Assembly: GCF_016920785.2 (NCBI RefSeq)
Contig: NW_024609857.1
Coordinates: 129,263,094-129,327,093, forward strand
Length of the DNA: 64,000 nucleotides
From: Ixodes scapularis
Taxonomy: Eukaryota; Arthropoda; Arachnida; Ixodida; Ixodidae
Direction: 5' to 3'
The notes beneath the pieces were generated by a model that worked only from the letters and a program-made list of their open reading frames with translations, did no database searches and was not told the origin of the DNA. Positions 44,791 to 57,396 of the stretch are shown here, one piece after another. Made by a program: the position numbers and the translations under genes. Positions within the stretch are counted from its first letter, which is position 1. Every line of letters begins with the position of its first letter.

Positions 44791-46457
44791 TGGACTGGTG
44801 GTTCTTGAACTTCACTCCCAAAATAGAAAATCTCAGGTGGTTGTGAGTCGTAAAGTTTTTTGCGTGAAATTGTTTGTCGCTCTGTTCGCAAAAAAGTGTC
44901 AGGATTGTATTGTTAAGAAAATTCTGACTCTATTTTGAGGTTTTAATTCCAGAATAATTCGAGCTTTTAATCTATTTCCTTACGCAGGAATTAACATTCG
45001 AATATTTCCGGTGTCTTAGTTTTACAGCAAAACACTGCCTTTTTATATGAGTTCTAAATGGGCGGTTGAATACGGCGGCCCCATGCGCCTGTAATAAAAT
45101 AATAATGAAAAATCTATCTGGATATACTGCATAACTCCTTGATTCCTGACAAATAGAATGTCCCAAACAAAACCACCCTACGGGGAAAAAATAATATTCA
45201 TATGCGATTTTTAATAAACATACCAGAACTCGTATTATATTACGCGTTCTTATATGTTTATTGTATGATATATAATTCTTTAGGAAAAGTTCTCAATGGG
45301 GGAAAGATTTACTCAAGAAAGAACTGGCCTCTGCCTGAAATGGAGCGCAAGTCGCGCCCTCTGGGCGACTGGCGGCAGCTGGAAAACTCACATTCATATA
45401 ACTTTCTTAAAGGGTTTTCGTCTAACTTTCTTGAAGGTTTCAAGCAATTGGAGAATCGTTATTTTGTGTACCATTTTATACACATAGCGTGGAATCTTCG
45501 ACAGATTCCACATGACAGACACGCGCGAAGTGAACGGGCTGGTATCTCATGCAAACTACTTGGCAATAGTATTCTATACAAAGCCAGACTTTTTTTTTTT
45601 TTTTTTTTTTTCCAAATGTCGGTGTTTTTTGTCTTGTGAGAATTTGCCTACCTTCCACGTTTTACTAGCTACTCTACATTCTTCAGACTTTTCGAAAAAT
45701 TCAGCAACAGCTCCAAACGGCATCCTCTTCATGCTCAGGTTAGGTTACAATGTGCATACGGTCACCTCAAAACACGGACAAAGAAATTTCTTGAACGAGG
45801 CAAATACCCAAGCAGCACGTCTGACACTCTGTGACGAAAGAGGTCCTTCGATGGCGCAATTGGTTTAACCTGAAGAGAGGAACAAGGAAAAGCTGTAATC
45901 ATAAATTAACCACCAATGTCGTTTTTACGTGCACGTTTGTGATTGCATCTCGCTAAGCCAACAATCGACACAAAGCGCTCTATTGAAATAACAAGCCATC
46001 TTTTTTTAGTTGACCTCGGGCAACACCTGTAAAATAAAAAGTGCAGGGTGGCAAAATGGTGTTCATGCATATTGCGACGTCATGAGTTGACATTGGAACT
46101 TAGAGGAGGTGTTCGATATTACCCGCCGCACACTCGACCACAGGCGTGCGCCAGTCACAGCGTGTACGTGAAAACGGGATAGTCGTTCTTTCCATTGCTT
46201 GCAACAAAAAGGGAATATAATTATTAGTACATTTATGGGGATATGTTTTCTTACTGTATGCACACAAGCTTCTAAGGGAATAGCTACGCTATACTCTGTT
46301 AGTTGCTGTGCACCCAAAACTCTAGCTCTGATTGCCGTTTTATTTTTTTATCGCCCTTGTGAAGCTCACGAAAATGACTCCTATGACCCCATTTGTGCCG
46401 TTTTATGTCGATCATATTGGACGTCTTTAGATGTGCAGCCGACTTTTCGCTATGAAA
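44791..46457. other. AT-rich stretch without recognisable gene
   Basis: Contains a T tract at 45591-45611 and only short frames. No repeat family or RNA gene recognised. Confidence 0.4.
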
Positions 46458-46680
46458 CTAAGCTTCATCTAGCATATTTAAAAACAAATCAAGGAAATAC
46501 TCAGCCTTTTTTTCATTTTTCAATTTGCGAGGTATTAGAACCAGTGGAACCTCCTTCAGCACCACTGTAGCCATGTCCTTCAACTGCACCATGTATGCGT
46601 TAAGAAAATCATCTCCACCGGATGTTTTTAAGCAAATATTCGCCATATTATTCAATACTAACAGTCCTCTTGCACGCGTG
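46458..46680 (-). other. Unidentified protein-like open segment
   Basis: The minus-strand frame reads GLLVLNNMANICLKTSGG, DDFLNAYMVQLKDMATVV and so on to FLNMLDEA and a stop, about 75 codons. Composition is that of a folded helical protein rather than chance AT-rich translation. I do not recognise the family. A good splice-acceptor-like sequence (pyrimidine-rich, then ATTTTAG) lies upstream near 46706-46712, but the frame has a TGA just after it, so a simple exon model fails. It may be an exon relic or a fragment of an unknown element. Confidence 0.3.
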
Positions 46681-49190
46681 CATTCACAGTTGTGTCAGCC
46701 ATATCTAAAATAATGTTGAGAGATTGAAAAAATACGTTTAATACATGAACTTTATTTTAAAAGCGAAATTGAACCACATCCCTTCTTTTACTGCAGTCGA
46801 AATGGCTGCACGTCTTAGAGGCTTAAATTTATGAGATCAGAGGACTTCAGAAAAACGGACAATACTAACAGATTTCAAATCAGCTCCGCAATGTATATAA
46901 TCTCTATCATATTTAAAAGTAAAGAGGCAAAAATGTCCACATTACCTATCAAATACGTTGCAGTGTGCAAAAAAAATTGTGTTGTACTGTATTTTACTTT
47001 ATCTACACCATGAAGTGGTTGATTAGTGTACGGATTTAGCCGCGGGAAATCGACTATTTGAAGGCTTACAAGTACCAGTTTTCTTTTCAAGAATCAGTGG
47101 CATATAGAAGGCTAACAAAACTAAAATATACAACAGATATCTCACTCGGAATCAATCTCTAATACCAATGCAATTGTCATAATGACATAAAAAAAAATTT
47201 CGGTAATTCCGCTTTCACCGGGGTTGAGCTCAGTTCAATCAAACTGAACTGCATCGGACGTGACTCCTAATTGCCTTCACGAAACATCAGCCAGTAAGTA
47301 CCGCCTCGTTTACAAGCACACAAATTGATCAAAAGTGTGTCTAGTCTGCTGTGTTACTTTTAAAATTAACGAAGCACGCACTGTCTTTCAAATTCTAAGC
47401 ATCGCTGGGAAAACTTTAGCTTGTTGACAAAGTAATGTTCATGGAAATCGTGCAAAAGAGGTTCAAGTTCCCATTACTGCGTTCACTGGGAACCATCTGT
47501 GAATACTTACTTTTGACTTCTTGTAAGCAGCGGCACTGAACGAAACTCTTTAAACATTCCTGCGATTCAAGCTTGGTCACTGTCTTTATTAATAAGCACG
47601 GAGTGATCTTGAAGGGAACCCGCTAATCCCAGAATTTTTTCCGTTCTTCCGTCTGTCCGTCCGTGCACTTTCCCGCTAAATCTAGCGTCGACATTGATGT
47701 CACGTTACCTGAGAACTGATATCACGCGAAATTTCCCCGCTACTTTTAGGGGGAAAAATGATATTCTATTGCTTGACGCCACGCGAAATTTTCTCGCTGA
47801 ATAAGAATTCACGTCACGTGACCTGACGTCACGCGCATGGTATCACGGGACACTACCATTCGATCCCGTGACGTCACTCCACCTGACCACTTGGTGTGAT
47901 GTCAAATCACGTTACGTCAGCTTCCTCGTAAACCTTGACGGGGACATTTATTAACCGCCCCATCATTTGTCTGTTCTCATTAAAACTTCTATTACGAGTT
48001 TTTATTCGATATTACGTCATTTCGTACTTTAGCTCTGGGCTCACCTCCATCGCTCTTCACTCCTTCCAACTTCCTCTCCCCTTCCCCTTTGCTCTGGTAT
48101 AAAATGAAATGGAGTCCAAGTAACCTTTTCGTGTTTCCTCAGTAAACTATTTCTGTTTGCAAACAGATGACAGGCTGAGAAGATCCTGGCAGGTTTTGTT
48201 TCCGCGCTCTGTGCTTCGCGATGCGTGAGTAACTTGAGTTGAAGGCGTGTAGCAGACATTGCAGGTATTAAGCCAGAGAAAAAAGTCGGGCATGCAAACA
48301 ATTAGATGGTCCATTGTGCTTCCCCCGCCGTTATTGTAGCAAGATGCTTAGGACGGGGAAAGCGTTTAGGCTCAATCTCGTTTGTCTTTTTATATGTGCA
48401 TGCACAGCGCCACAAAACACTATACAATGTAGGGGAAACATGAATAAAAAAACGGGTACGGGAAGGGATACGATTAAGTTTGAGACAAAAAGGTGTTATT
48501 TGATGTGATAGTTTCATCCTATTTGATTTGATCATGTCATCTGACTTGATGTGAAGATTAATCGCATGTCGTCTCAACGCGGAAAAGTGAGAGAAATCGA
48601 ATGCTGCAGTGATTTCGTGCCAAAAGAAACAGGTTTTGTTTTGGAAAAACGTGTTGATACAAGTTGGAGAATGGGACTTTCCTCTTTATCATGTCAAGAA
48701 AATGAAGTAAGTTTTATGTGTAGTTTATTCCAGACGAAGTCGCTTTTATAAAATTAACTTGAACATTTTTTTCGCGTTCAAAATGCAACATTAGAATTGA
48801 TATACTGGAAATGTATGTTCACACGCCGATAGAGGTATCTTGATTCACCGTATGAAATGGAAAATTTGTAACAGTGCGCGAAGAGCGTTAAAACATTTTC
48901 CCCATTTATAGGGTATGCTTTTGAGGTACAAGCGACTCTATTTATTTTTCTCGAGAGCGGTGCGCGCAGGAGGAAACACAGCAGCCGGTCTCGTTTTGCA
49001 TGTTCGACCTTTAATCGTCGCTGAGTATCTGACGTCTGGAAAATATGGCGGAAGTGAAACATTATTTCCGCACCTTGCGCTACGAAGATCACTTTATGCT
49101 TCAAAAATCATTCGGCTTTTCTTGACACCTGCCACAATTTTGACGAAGAAAATTGATTAGTACGCGAATATTGACATCATAAGCTTGATG
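46681..49190. other. AT-rich stretch with a CRE-like motif cluster
   Basis: 47640-47940 has repeated CCGTCTGTCCGTCCG and many GTCACGTGAC, TGACGTCA and ATCACG motifs within 300 bp (for example near 47816, 47824, 47868, 47928). Elsewhere nothing recognised. Confidence 0.45.
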
Positions 49191-49430
49191 TACGGGGTGC
49201 CCCCCCTTAAGAAATTACCGCGTCTCTTTCACTGCGAAAGTAAACTACGCATCCCTGAACGGTCATTATCTGCCCAAGTGCAGTCCTAGAGGTTCGAACC
49301 AATGTCAAAGTTTCAGCGCGAACTGATAATTTATTCATAAAGTTATAAGTGATTTTATGAATATTTTGGTGGCAAATATGGCTCACTTTCGCCCGTTTTC
49401 GGTTTCTGGCGTAGAGCTCCATGTATTCGA

Positions 49431-50607
49431 GAGCTTTTGAGATCCCGTCAGAAATACGTAAACATTAATGGTCATTCATCCGCAATAAAATATATTCGGT
49501 GAGGCGTTCCCCAGGGAAGCATCTTGGGCCCTTTCTTATTCAACCTTAAAGGATGAGACTAAATATCAGCCGATCAACGAAGTTCCTTATTTATGCTGAC
49601 GACACTAGTTCACTTTTCACTGGTGATACCGCCTCAGATCTCATAGATACCGCGAATGATACACTAGAAAAACTAGCGAAATGGAGAAAATGTAACGCTT
49701 TGAAAATAAACGTAAATAAGACTAAGGCAGTTCTATTTCGCCCAAAAGAGTAAACATAAACAAGACCCTTTGTTTAAACTCTTCTAGATTTGGGTTAGTG
49801 TCTTCTTTTAAAACATTGGGTTTTTTTTTTCTCTCAGAGAAAATGTCATGGGACGATCACGTCAATTACCTTATATCCAAATTGTTCAGCATTGTTGGCT
49901 TGATATATCATAATAAACACATGTTTCCACTTAAGGTAAAGTTGTTAATATATAATCCATTATTTTATTCCCATATAAACTATGGTAGTCTAGTATGGGG
50001 CACAACTACTTCTGATAACTGTAAAAAAATATTCATTTTGCAAAAACAAAAGGTGCTAAGAAGTATTTGCAAAGTCCCACTCGAATATCCAATGGATTCA
50101 CTTTTTACTCAACTAGATGTAATTAAAAGTTTTGATTTGTATAGATATCGCCTTTGCGCGAAATATATGAGTGAAAAAAAACGTGCATGTACATCCTCGA
50201 AGAATGGGTAAAAGCACAGGTGAGCTGGTGAAGAACTTCCATCGTAAACCGGAAACACGAAAAAAAAAAAAAAAACGGACGAAACAGCAAGTCTTAAACA
50301 CAGCTTCTGGTTTATTTGAACACAACCGCTCTTATATATACACCACGACACTAATCTCCAAAGCCGAAACACCTTCTCTCCACTGATCTTGAGCATTTAG
50401 CGAATCTGACACAAAAAGTACACTCGTACCAAACGCGCATTCTGCAACCTTGGCAAGTGCCTCTTTTTTGAACAAATTACGGCCATTATACCACAGCATA
50501 CACGCTACCGACCATCCTTAACCACCTTCATATGCACAACATAGAACTTGACACGCTATCGGTAGGTACCTTGCGGGACATGATACTCTCTGAGCAAATC
50601 GGCCACG
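49431..50607 (+). pseudogene. LINE reverse transcriptase, broken
   Basis: YVNINGHSSAIKY then GVPQGSILGPFLFNL (49498-49545); catalytic YADD at 49592-49603 with LEKLAKWRKCNALKINVNKT following; C-terminal part WDDHVNYLISKL, LIYNPLFYSHINYGSLVWG, KVLRSICKVPLEYPMDSL (to about 50200). After an interruption the reading resumes near 50396 (KVHSYQTRILQP, LDTLSVGTLRDMILSEQI) to a stop near 50607. Frame changes and stops make it non-functional. Confidence 0.88.
50200..50395. mobile_element. Insertion within the LINE ORF (class unknown)
   Basis: Interrupts the LINE C-terminal coding region; the LINE reading stops at about 50200 and resumes at about 50396. It holds an A tract (50259-50274). Parts (GAGCTGG, CAACACGAAGCTCC-like, AAACACAGCT) vaguely resemble 62665-62770. 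Boundaries approximate. Confidence 0.45.
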
Positions 50608-52669
50608 ATTGAATGGTGCCTTGGTCTGTATTTTCCGCGTATTTTTTGTAAAGGCGAATATGCTTGTGTTTTGTATATTGCACAATTAATTGACGTAGAC
50701 TATTCTTTCCGGTTTTTCCTTGAATGCTGTGGGGCAGTGCTCTTTTTTGTCTCCTCTTAAATAATGTATGACAGAATGTTTTTGTTATACTGCCTTGAAC
50801 GATGCATGCAAGTGACTTTTTGCTATAGTGTCTACTTATTTTCTTTAGTTTCATATCTCTCTTTGCGAAGTGTTCAACCTATTTTTCATTAAGTGTTCTC
50901 AGTGTATTTCCTTTTTTTCCATGCAAGCTGCTTGTAGCTGCTAAAGTTATGGGGCTTAGGACTATTCACGCTATGTCAATAGTTTTTTTCCAAAGCCCTC
51001 ACCAACACTGTACCTTTTTTGTTGTGAAATAAACCTATTTTTATTATTATTATTACTTATAACTATTGAATTCAATATCGGTTCTTGCTGAAAATTTGAC
51101 ATGGGGTATGGTCCTCTAGGGTTCGATTTGGGCAGAGAATGAGCGTTCGCCGACAAGTAATTTACTTTTGCAATAAAAAAAAGAACCAGTATTTTTTTTT
51201 TATTAGTTTGGAATATAACGAACGCTTAAATCTCCGCATGGCATGAGCAGGCGGGACCAGCGCCTACTGATGCTCTGTCCTCGCCGCTGTGGTTTCCACT
51301 GCGTTTGAAGGAACGGTGGAGCTGTCTTGGCTGCTTAATAAAATTTCATTTTGTGTTCCACAATAAAGTGTAAAATCTTATTTTTTTTTTTTTAATTGGG
51401 GAGCGTTTCTGTTGCGTCCCCGATGACACATTTACAGTAGAGGTGTGCGAATAGTCACATATAAACTCGAATCGAATTCGAATTGAATTGTGCCGAGTGG
51501 CCAAAAACTCGAACGTTGCATCGAATACGAATTCTAAAATATATCTTAGCATTTTTAACAAAAACAAACAAACAAAAAAGCCGCATAGATGAAAAAAAAA
51601 GTTAAAAAAGGTGTAGCACATCTGGGCAATTAAACGTTCTGCTGTCCCTCCCGAACGTTACCGAGCCCGGCGCCCACGCTCACGGCGCGCTTCTTCAGAT
51701 AACACGTGGCATGTAAACTTGACACGTAGCAGTTCCAGGAATGAATATACTGGCACTAGTCAATTTTTAAATCCTGACGTTTTTCCACAACCCCCTATAG
51801 TCACTGGAATCAGCCAATCACGGTTGATCACGTGACCTTTCCATTAGCAGGTCAGTGTCGAGCTTTGCGGTCGAATTTTTAAGCTTCACTAAATCTGGCG
51901 ACCCTCCCTCCCTTTGACGGGCAAAAGAACGTTCCACGTTAAAAAGCCCACCGTGTTTACTACCCTGCAGGGCATGCGGAGCAAAGGGAGACTAGCGCGA
52001 ATATATATGGTGTTAATGGACCCCACTCAAACGACAAACTTAGACATTGCTGACGGATATATGTCCACCCATCCCCTTGTGGATACGCAGCGTGTGCATG
52101 AATAGACGGATATGGTTGAACCGTCTCAAAGTTAACGAGTGAGTTTAACGTGATGGAAATAACAGCGACAGAAAACAAGAATCAGGAATGGAACACTTAC
52201 GACAGGACAAAGGCTGTTCTCGCAACTAAACTTTATTATTTAAGAATAAAAAATAAAATAAAGGAAAGCACGTAGCACGTCATTATCAGATTACACGGTG
52301 GGCACACAACAAGTTCAGTCGCTAATACAGCTGTTGTCCTGTCGCAAGTGTTCCTCTCGTGGTACTCGTTTTCTGTAGTTGTTATTCTTATTATGATAAA
52401 CTAATACCAACTCGCCCAGGTTGATGCTATGACACGAGAGACTTCTTCTGTCACCTTTCCCTGGAAGGGGACGCAAGACCCGACGCTGGGGAAACGACGT
52501 CTTAGTAAAGATACTAGTTTAATTATCGCTGTTATTTATAAGTTGGTTATAATTTTACTGGACGGAACAACCAAGAATAGCTTTGTGGTACACGGTAATA
52601 ATTACGTTATGTGTACGTTTAGAGTGCAGAAAGTTAGCCAGCCCCAATAAGTGTTTGGTCTCGGCTATC

Positions 52670-52802
52670 GATGTGAGATTTAGCCAGTGTAATGCCACTG
52701 TTATAGCCAGGCGTCCAGAAACCCCTGGGTTCTGTATACTCTAGCTTTCACCACGCGCTGCAAGCTGCATTGCGCTATCCCACTCGGCCACCTATCCCTC
52801 AT
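52670..52802 (-). mobile_element. S1 SINE relic with internal deletion
   Basis: Minus-strand S1 pieces: TTTAGCCAGTG, CCCCTGGGTTCTG and CACTCGGCCACCTATCCC (the A-box end). The middle part is missing. Confidence 0.65.
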
Positions 52803-53104
52803 AGTGGACAGGAATGGCTTCAGGTGACGCAAGATCATTGGAATTCAAAAAGCCGATGTCCATGGTTTTCGAGATTTTGTCGAGCGCATCCCAAGAAGCT
52901 GGGAGAGTGATTTCTTCGTTCGAGGAGAAGAAGAAATGAACTACTTTCCGTGAAATAATTGTTATAGTAGGTTAAAAGTCAAGAAGGTAGCAGCAAATGC
53001 CGCTCAAAGGGAATCATATATCCCTCCGCCACTTCCCCGATCGTTTCCATGACGTCGCGGCCAACGCGCGAGGAGGGTCTTGCCTTTCTTTACATATTTG
53101 CTTT

Positions 53105-53382
53105 ATCTTTCGACTTTGAATTAGCATTGTGGAAGCCACGAAAGAAAGATGTTTCCGATGGAAACAAATACGACTTTCGGGTTCCCCTCGGATAGATACA
53201 AAGGCTGCTTTCAGGGGATCGGTTCCCCCTCCGATGTATACAAAAGTCGCTTTCTTTAAAAGTGGGATCGGAGACAAGTTGGCATCACTCTGTAGCCAAT
53301 ATCTATCGGTTGAAGCGGAACAAGCAGCGTTTCCAGTGAACTCTTCTTTCGACTGCGGAGGGATTTGAAACCGGCGCATCAC
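53105..53382 (-). pseudogene. Possible hAT transposase C-terminal relic
   Basis: Minus-strand frame with YWLQSDANLSPIPLL, FVSIRGEPESRI and HLSFVASTMLIQ. The order (Tyr-Trp, P-x-L-L, a Phe-Ser-x-x-Gly-like segment, then a His-Leu...Leu-Ile helix) loosely follows the hAT C-terminal dimerisation region. It sits inside hAT-like termini, which adds some support. The similarity is weak and could be chance. Confidence 0.25.
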
Positions 53383-53668
53383 GCTTGTGGCGGGAGCTTC
53401 TCCTACCTTCTTAACTTGTAACCAACTATAGTCAATTATGTTTTATGCATGCTTAATTTAGATCCAACACGGGCTTGTGAGGGCTATTTCACCGTATGAA
53501 CAGTGTTTCTGAATGGACCCAAATTTTTGTCAGTGGTACGGATATTTGATGCAACAAATTATTCGAAAACTCATACACTAGGAATTCAAAATTCGAATCG
53601 AATTATTCAGACGATCATTATTCGAGTCGAATTTAAAGCTAAAATACTCGCACACCCATTGTTAACAG

Positions 53669-56499
53669 CTTCCTTTTTTATAATCTTGAAAAGAGGAACT
53701 TTTACCTGTTTTCTGCACTCGTACCACCTTAAAAAGCCTCGATGGATAGCTTTATACACGTTACTAAAACAAAAAGTAATAGATTACGTTCAATTCATGT
53801 TAGATATGATTGGTGCCTCCTGGTAGAGAACAGGGTTCGAGGAATCCCAGGATAAAACAATGCGGGCGTTAGAAAGGAGAGGAAGGAAGCATCTTCGGAC
53901 GAACTCGAGGTCACTGCACCTCAATAAAACTCCCATAACCTTGCTTCCTTGATCGGGGTAGTGCCAGCGCTTACTTGAGCACGTGCTCACGCATTTTCAT
54001 AGCAGAATCTCCTGAAGCGGCGATTTCCTAAATTTGTCGATTACCGTCACTCTTTGTTACAGCTGTATTAATTTTGATTACTTGATTATTTGATGGACAA
54101 AGTAATTGGCCGTTGCCTGAAAAAAAGTAAGCGTTACTTTTTTACTTCAGGGTTTCAAATTGACGTATTTTTCTGTCGGTTTGAAAACAGCCCTTTCGTA
54201 CTCCACGTTATTGAATTAGAATCACCGGATTACAAACAACTTCTCTTCTCACTCCACCACTTTTAGTAGAATTAGTTCAAGGTAGGAATCTTTTGTTAAT
54301 TTTCTAGACTTGTTAGGAAACTTCTGGGAACAAATTACAAAGGGGATTGGAAAAGCTTTTTTTTTTGTACGAACTTGGGGGCTAAAGATAAACCGCACTG
54401 GACGCAAAAGCGATGTTTCGGGAGCAAACAGGATCGAGCTTTGTTGATCGAAGGAACGTTTGCACTCGCTTGTGCAGGCCCACGCAACTTCAGTCAGAAA
54501 AACTCTCAAACTTGGAGTTCGGAAATTTGGTGGATTTCTCTGGAATCTTACCACTTTGAATGTGGCAAAGAGATTACTTTTTTGTCACACTTTTCCTATA
54601 TAGGATTTTGATTTTCTTGGGAGCACCAAAGTCTATACTAGGTGTAAAGCAGGAACTAGATTTATTTTTTATTTTTTTAACGTAGGAGCGGATTGTTGGA
54701 ACGGTTAATAAAAACGCTGATACTACACCCACCTTCGAACTGAAACGCTTTGGTTGATAACACACACTGCACAGTCCCAGCTTGAAACCCGATAAACCAC
54801 CGTGTAAGCGGCCCAGGCAAATAGCCTGACCTCCTTTCGTACAGCTCGGTAACAATCGCTTTATTTCTTTTTTACTGTTAGCAAGACTTAGAAGCTTATA
54901 AAATGGAAAGATCGTAGCATTTTCAGCTTAAAGTGTGGGAACTAGATTACGTCATTTGGGAAGCTGGCAGGGCGCTCAATATTATTGAATGAAATATGAA
55001 AGGTTCATAACATAATAAAAAAAAAAACGCTAATTTAACGTGGAACTCGATATTAGAATGTGCCTGGGCAGATTCAAAATAGAGCAGCCAAATGTTTGCC
55101 CTGGGTCGGTATATGGGCGCAGAAAGAGCTCCCTTGACATTTAAAGCGAATTGAACTGGGAATTGCTTTCATCTCGATGGACCAGATTGATATTAAAAGT
55201 TCTCATTTATAATAGTAAGATTGAAATTAATTGTGAAGCATATTCGAAACAGCCACATTATGTTTCTAGGTGAATTGATCGAAATAAACATATTATTATT
55301 ATTATTATTTTAAAATCCGGTGTACCACGCCAAAACGGAAGTGTATGCAAATTCACCCTTTGTTAAAACCTTCCCAGAGTGAAATTGGCAGGCTGTAGAG
55401 CAAGTGTGTTGTACAAATGGTGAGTTTTTTTTTTCTATTTTGAAACCACCCTGATTAAATGCCCTCGGGCAATGCAGGGTAACCTTTGAATAAAGAATGA
55501 AGAATAATCTCAGAAATCGAGGGTGAAGGGAGGGAGCGGGCTTAATAGTTACAAGTAATTGTATTGCTTCCAAAAAATTAATCGGATTACTTTTGTGATT
55601 ACTGGCTAATGAAAGTAGTGAAATGATAATATGACTAACCGATTACAAGTGATTTAATTGCTTGGAAAGAGAGTGAGTATACTGAACAACCCCGCCTTAA
55701 TAAGTTTTGTCTAATGTCCCGGCTACTAAGGTCAAGAGCTTTTTGTGTTAACAGGAAACAGAACTATAAACAATAAACAGAACAAAGTGCTTTTCCTTTC
55801 TTTATTACAGAAGCTACGCAGCGATTTCTTGTCCGCTAGCATACACTGGGAGTGGCACCTTCACCGCGCTCTTTTTTGTCACTTCATTTACCTTTATTGC
55901 ACTCCTCTTTGTAGCTTATAGGCAATCTTTAGCATCTTTACTGCTCTCTCTTCTGTCATTTGTGTACTATGTCTTGACCTTACGACTGCACTAGTTTCTG
56001 ACGTATTTATTAAAAATTTGGCACTTTTACTGCCCTTTTTTCTGTCCCTTGTGTACTATTTTTCGTTCGATGCTTGCGCTCGTTCCTATTCCTTGTATAC
56101 GCTGTGGATCCACCACCTAGTACCGGAATGTTTCCGATCGCATGTAAACTATTTTAGAGCAGCCATTACAGTGCTCTTTCTCTCTCGTATCTAAAGTACA
56201 CTATTACCTGGTGACGTACTACTCCATTTGGCGGTTGTAGACTGCGTTGAACGCTTCACTGTGCTCCTTTTTTGTCTCTTGGATACAATGCCTACTATCT
56301 TAACGGCATTCCTTTCTGGACGGATTCCCGGTCTCAGGGATATTTTAATCGACGATTTTTATCGTACCGACCTGTAATAAATGTGTTGTGTGCACGCGTA
56401 AGACAGCGAGAAGTTAGTCATTCCCGAGGGGCTTTTGGTGTACCTGCTGTAGATGAGAAATTTCGCTCGTACAGTAAGACTTTTTCCCATCGGGGTTTC
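53669..56499. other. AT-rich stretch with repeat traces
   Basis: About 54060-54140 and 55550-55660 carry GATTACTT/AAGTAATTG motifs of a dispersed arthropod repeat style. About 55290-55309 is an (ATT)n run after GAAATAAACA, probably a LINE 3' tail on the plus strand. No gene recognised. Confidence 0.45.
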
Positions 56500-56650
56500 T
56501 GACCTGCATCACGCAGTTTAGTGATTCGCGATCTCAGGCCGGCACAATGCTCATTGAGATCGAAACGAACAGGAATGGGGATTGAACCCGAATACTCGTG
56601 CTCTGCAGCGGGAGATTTTGGTCCACGTGCTCCGAGCGGCAGGGCGTTCA
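56500..56650 (-). mobile_element. S1 SINE, part separated by a foldback-like element
   Basis: Minus-strand S1 features: GATTGAACCCG (B-box complement) near 56580, CTCTGCAGCGGGAG, GTGCTCCGAGC. The A-box end of the SINE (ACTGGGCCACCGATCC) lies 1.7 kb away at 58381-58396, beyond the insertion. Confidence 0.8.
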
Positions 56651-57396
56651 TACAAATCCCGAAAAAAAGCTCAACGGAGAAAAGCTTACGGAAGGAAAGC
56701 TCACCAAAGAAAAGCTCACCCGAGAAAATGCTCGCATGAGAAAAGCTCACCCACTTTTGAGCGGGTCTGGATTAAAAAAAAAAAAAAAAAGACTCACGGG
56801 TTAAATGACGGACACAAATAAAAACTCACTTCAAAAAAAAAAAAAAAAAAAAAAAGAAGGGTAAAAATTTACATGCGCGTGCGTGTCATGTCTTACGTGG
56901 GTATCTCAAAGAAAGGAGCTCTGGCGCAGTTCTCGTTCCGCTTTCATGTCGATTGTTTTGGCTTGACTCGTTGCCATTTTTAAATCTGACAACCTGGATG
57001 TAGGAAACATCAACTTTTTTTAATATATCGATCGAAACAACTTAGAACTGAGTGCGTACAGTTCCTTTAAATAAAGGTGAGATATGAAGACTTTTTTTAA
57101 TGTATTTATTTAATTTATTTATGCCTCGTCATCTACTGCCCATACGGTAATGTAAGAAATAACGATACGGGAAGAGGTCAAGATGCAGTCTACTACACTG
57201 GTTATAATTTCACAGGCTATCCCCTATTTATGTTCTATCGTAATATTTTACTCTTTTTCATTGTGCAACCCAAGAAGTGTATGACAGACATGGAAAAAAT
57301 ATTTGTCTGCTGGTATAGTGCAGATTAAACTGGTGCCCATATGGCTTCTGTCCATATGCCCATATGACATATGGTTGAAAAAAAATGTATTTAAGT

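Larger units (their letters stand above)
49431..51055 (+). mobile_element. LINE inside MITE, 5'-truncated, (ATT)n-like tail
   Basis: A non-LTR element beginning shortly before the GVPQGS block and ending with AAATAAACC and TTATTATTATTATTA at about 51037-51055. It contains a foreign segment at about 50200-50395. Different family from the LINEs at 20-23 kb. Confidence 0.85.
49191..51180. mobile_element. Palindromic MITE family E, split by a LINE
   Basis: Left half about 49191-49430: the end TACGGGGTGCCCCCC resembles the TACAGGGTGTCACC terminus of the copy near 59922. It also has GTAAACTACGCAT and AAAGTTTCAGCGCGAACTG. The right half about 51056-51180 carries the inverted counterpart (TGCTGAAAATTTGAC, CTCTAGGGTTCGA, GAGAATGAGCGTTCGCCGA). 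Sibling: 59477-59922. The LINE between the halves inserted later. Confidence 0.65.
51438..53660. mobile_element. hAT-like DNA transposon, degenerate
   Basis: Ends are inverted: TAGAGGTGTGCGA at 51438, and the complement of the right end AATGGGTGTGCGA at 53660. Both are followed by dense TCGAATTCGAAT-type motifs (51465-51540, 53580-53640). Flanking octamers ATTTACAG (51430-51437) and GTTAACAG (53661-53668) match at 6 of 8 positions, in keeping with an aged 8-bp hAT duplication. An S1 SINE relic lies inside. Confidence 0.6.

Noticed and set aside
56582..56821. Lys/Arg-rich repeat protein (KAHQRKAHPRK-like)
   Set aside because: Translation of the 16-bp terminal tandem units of the foldback-like element.
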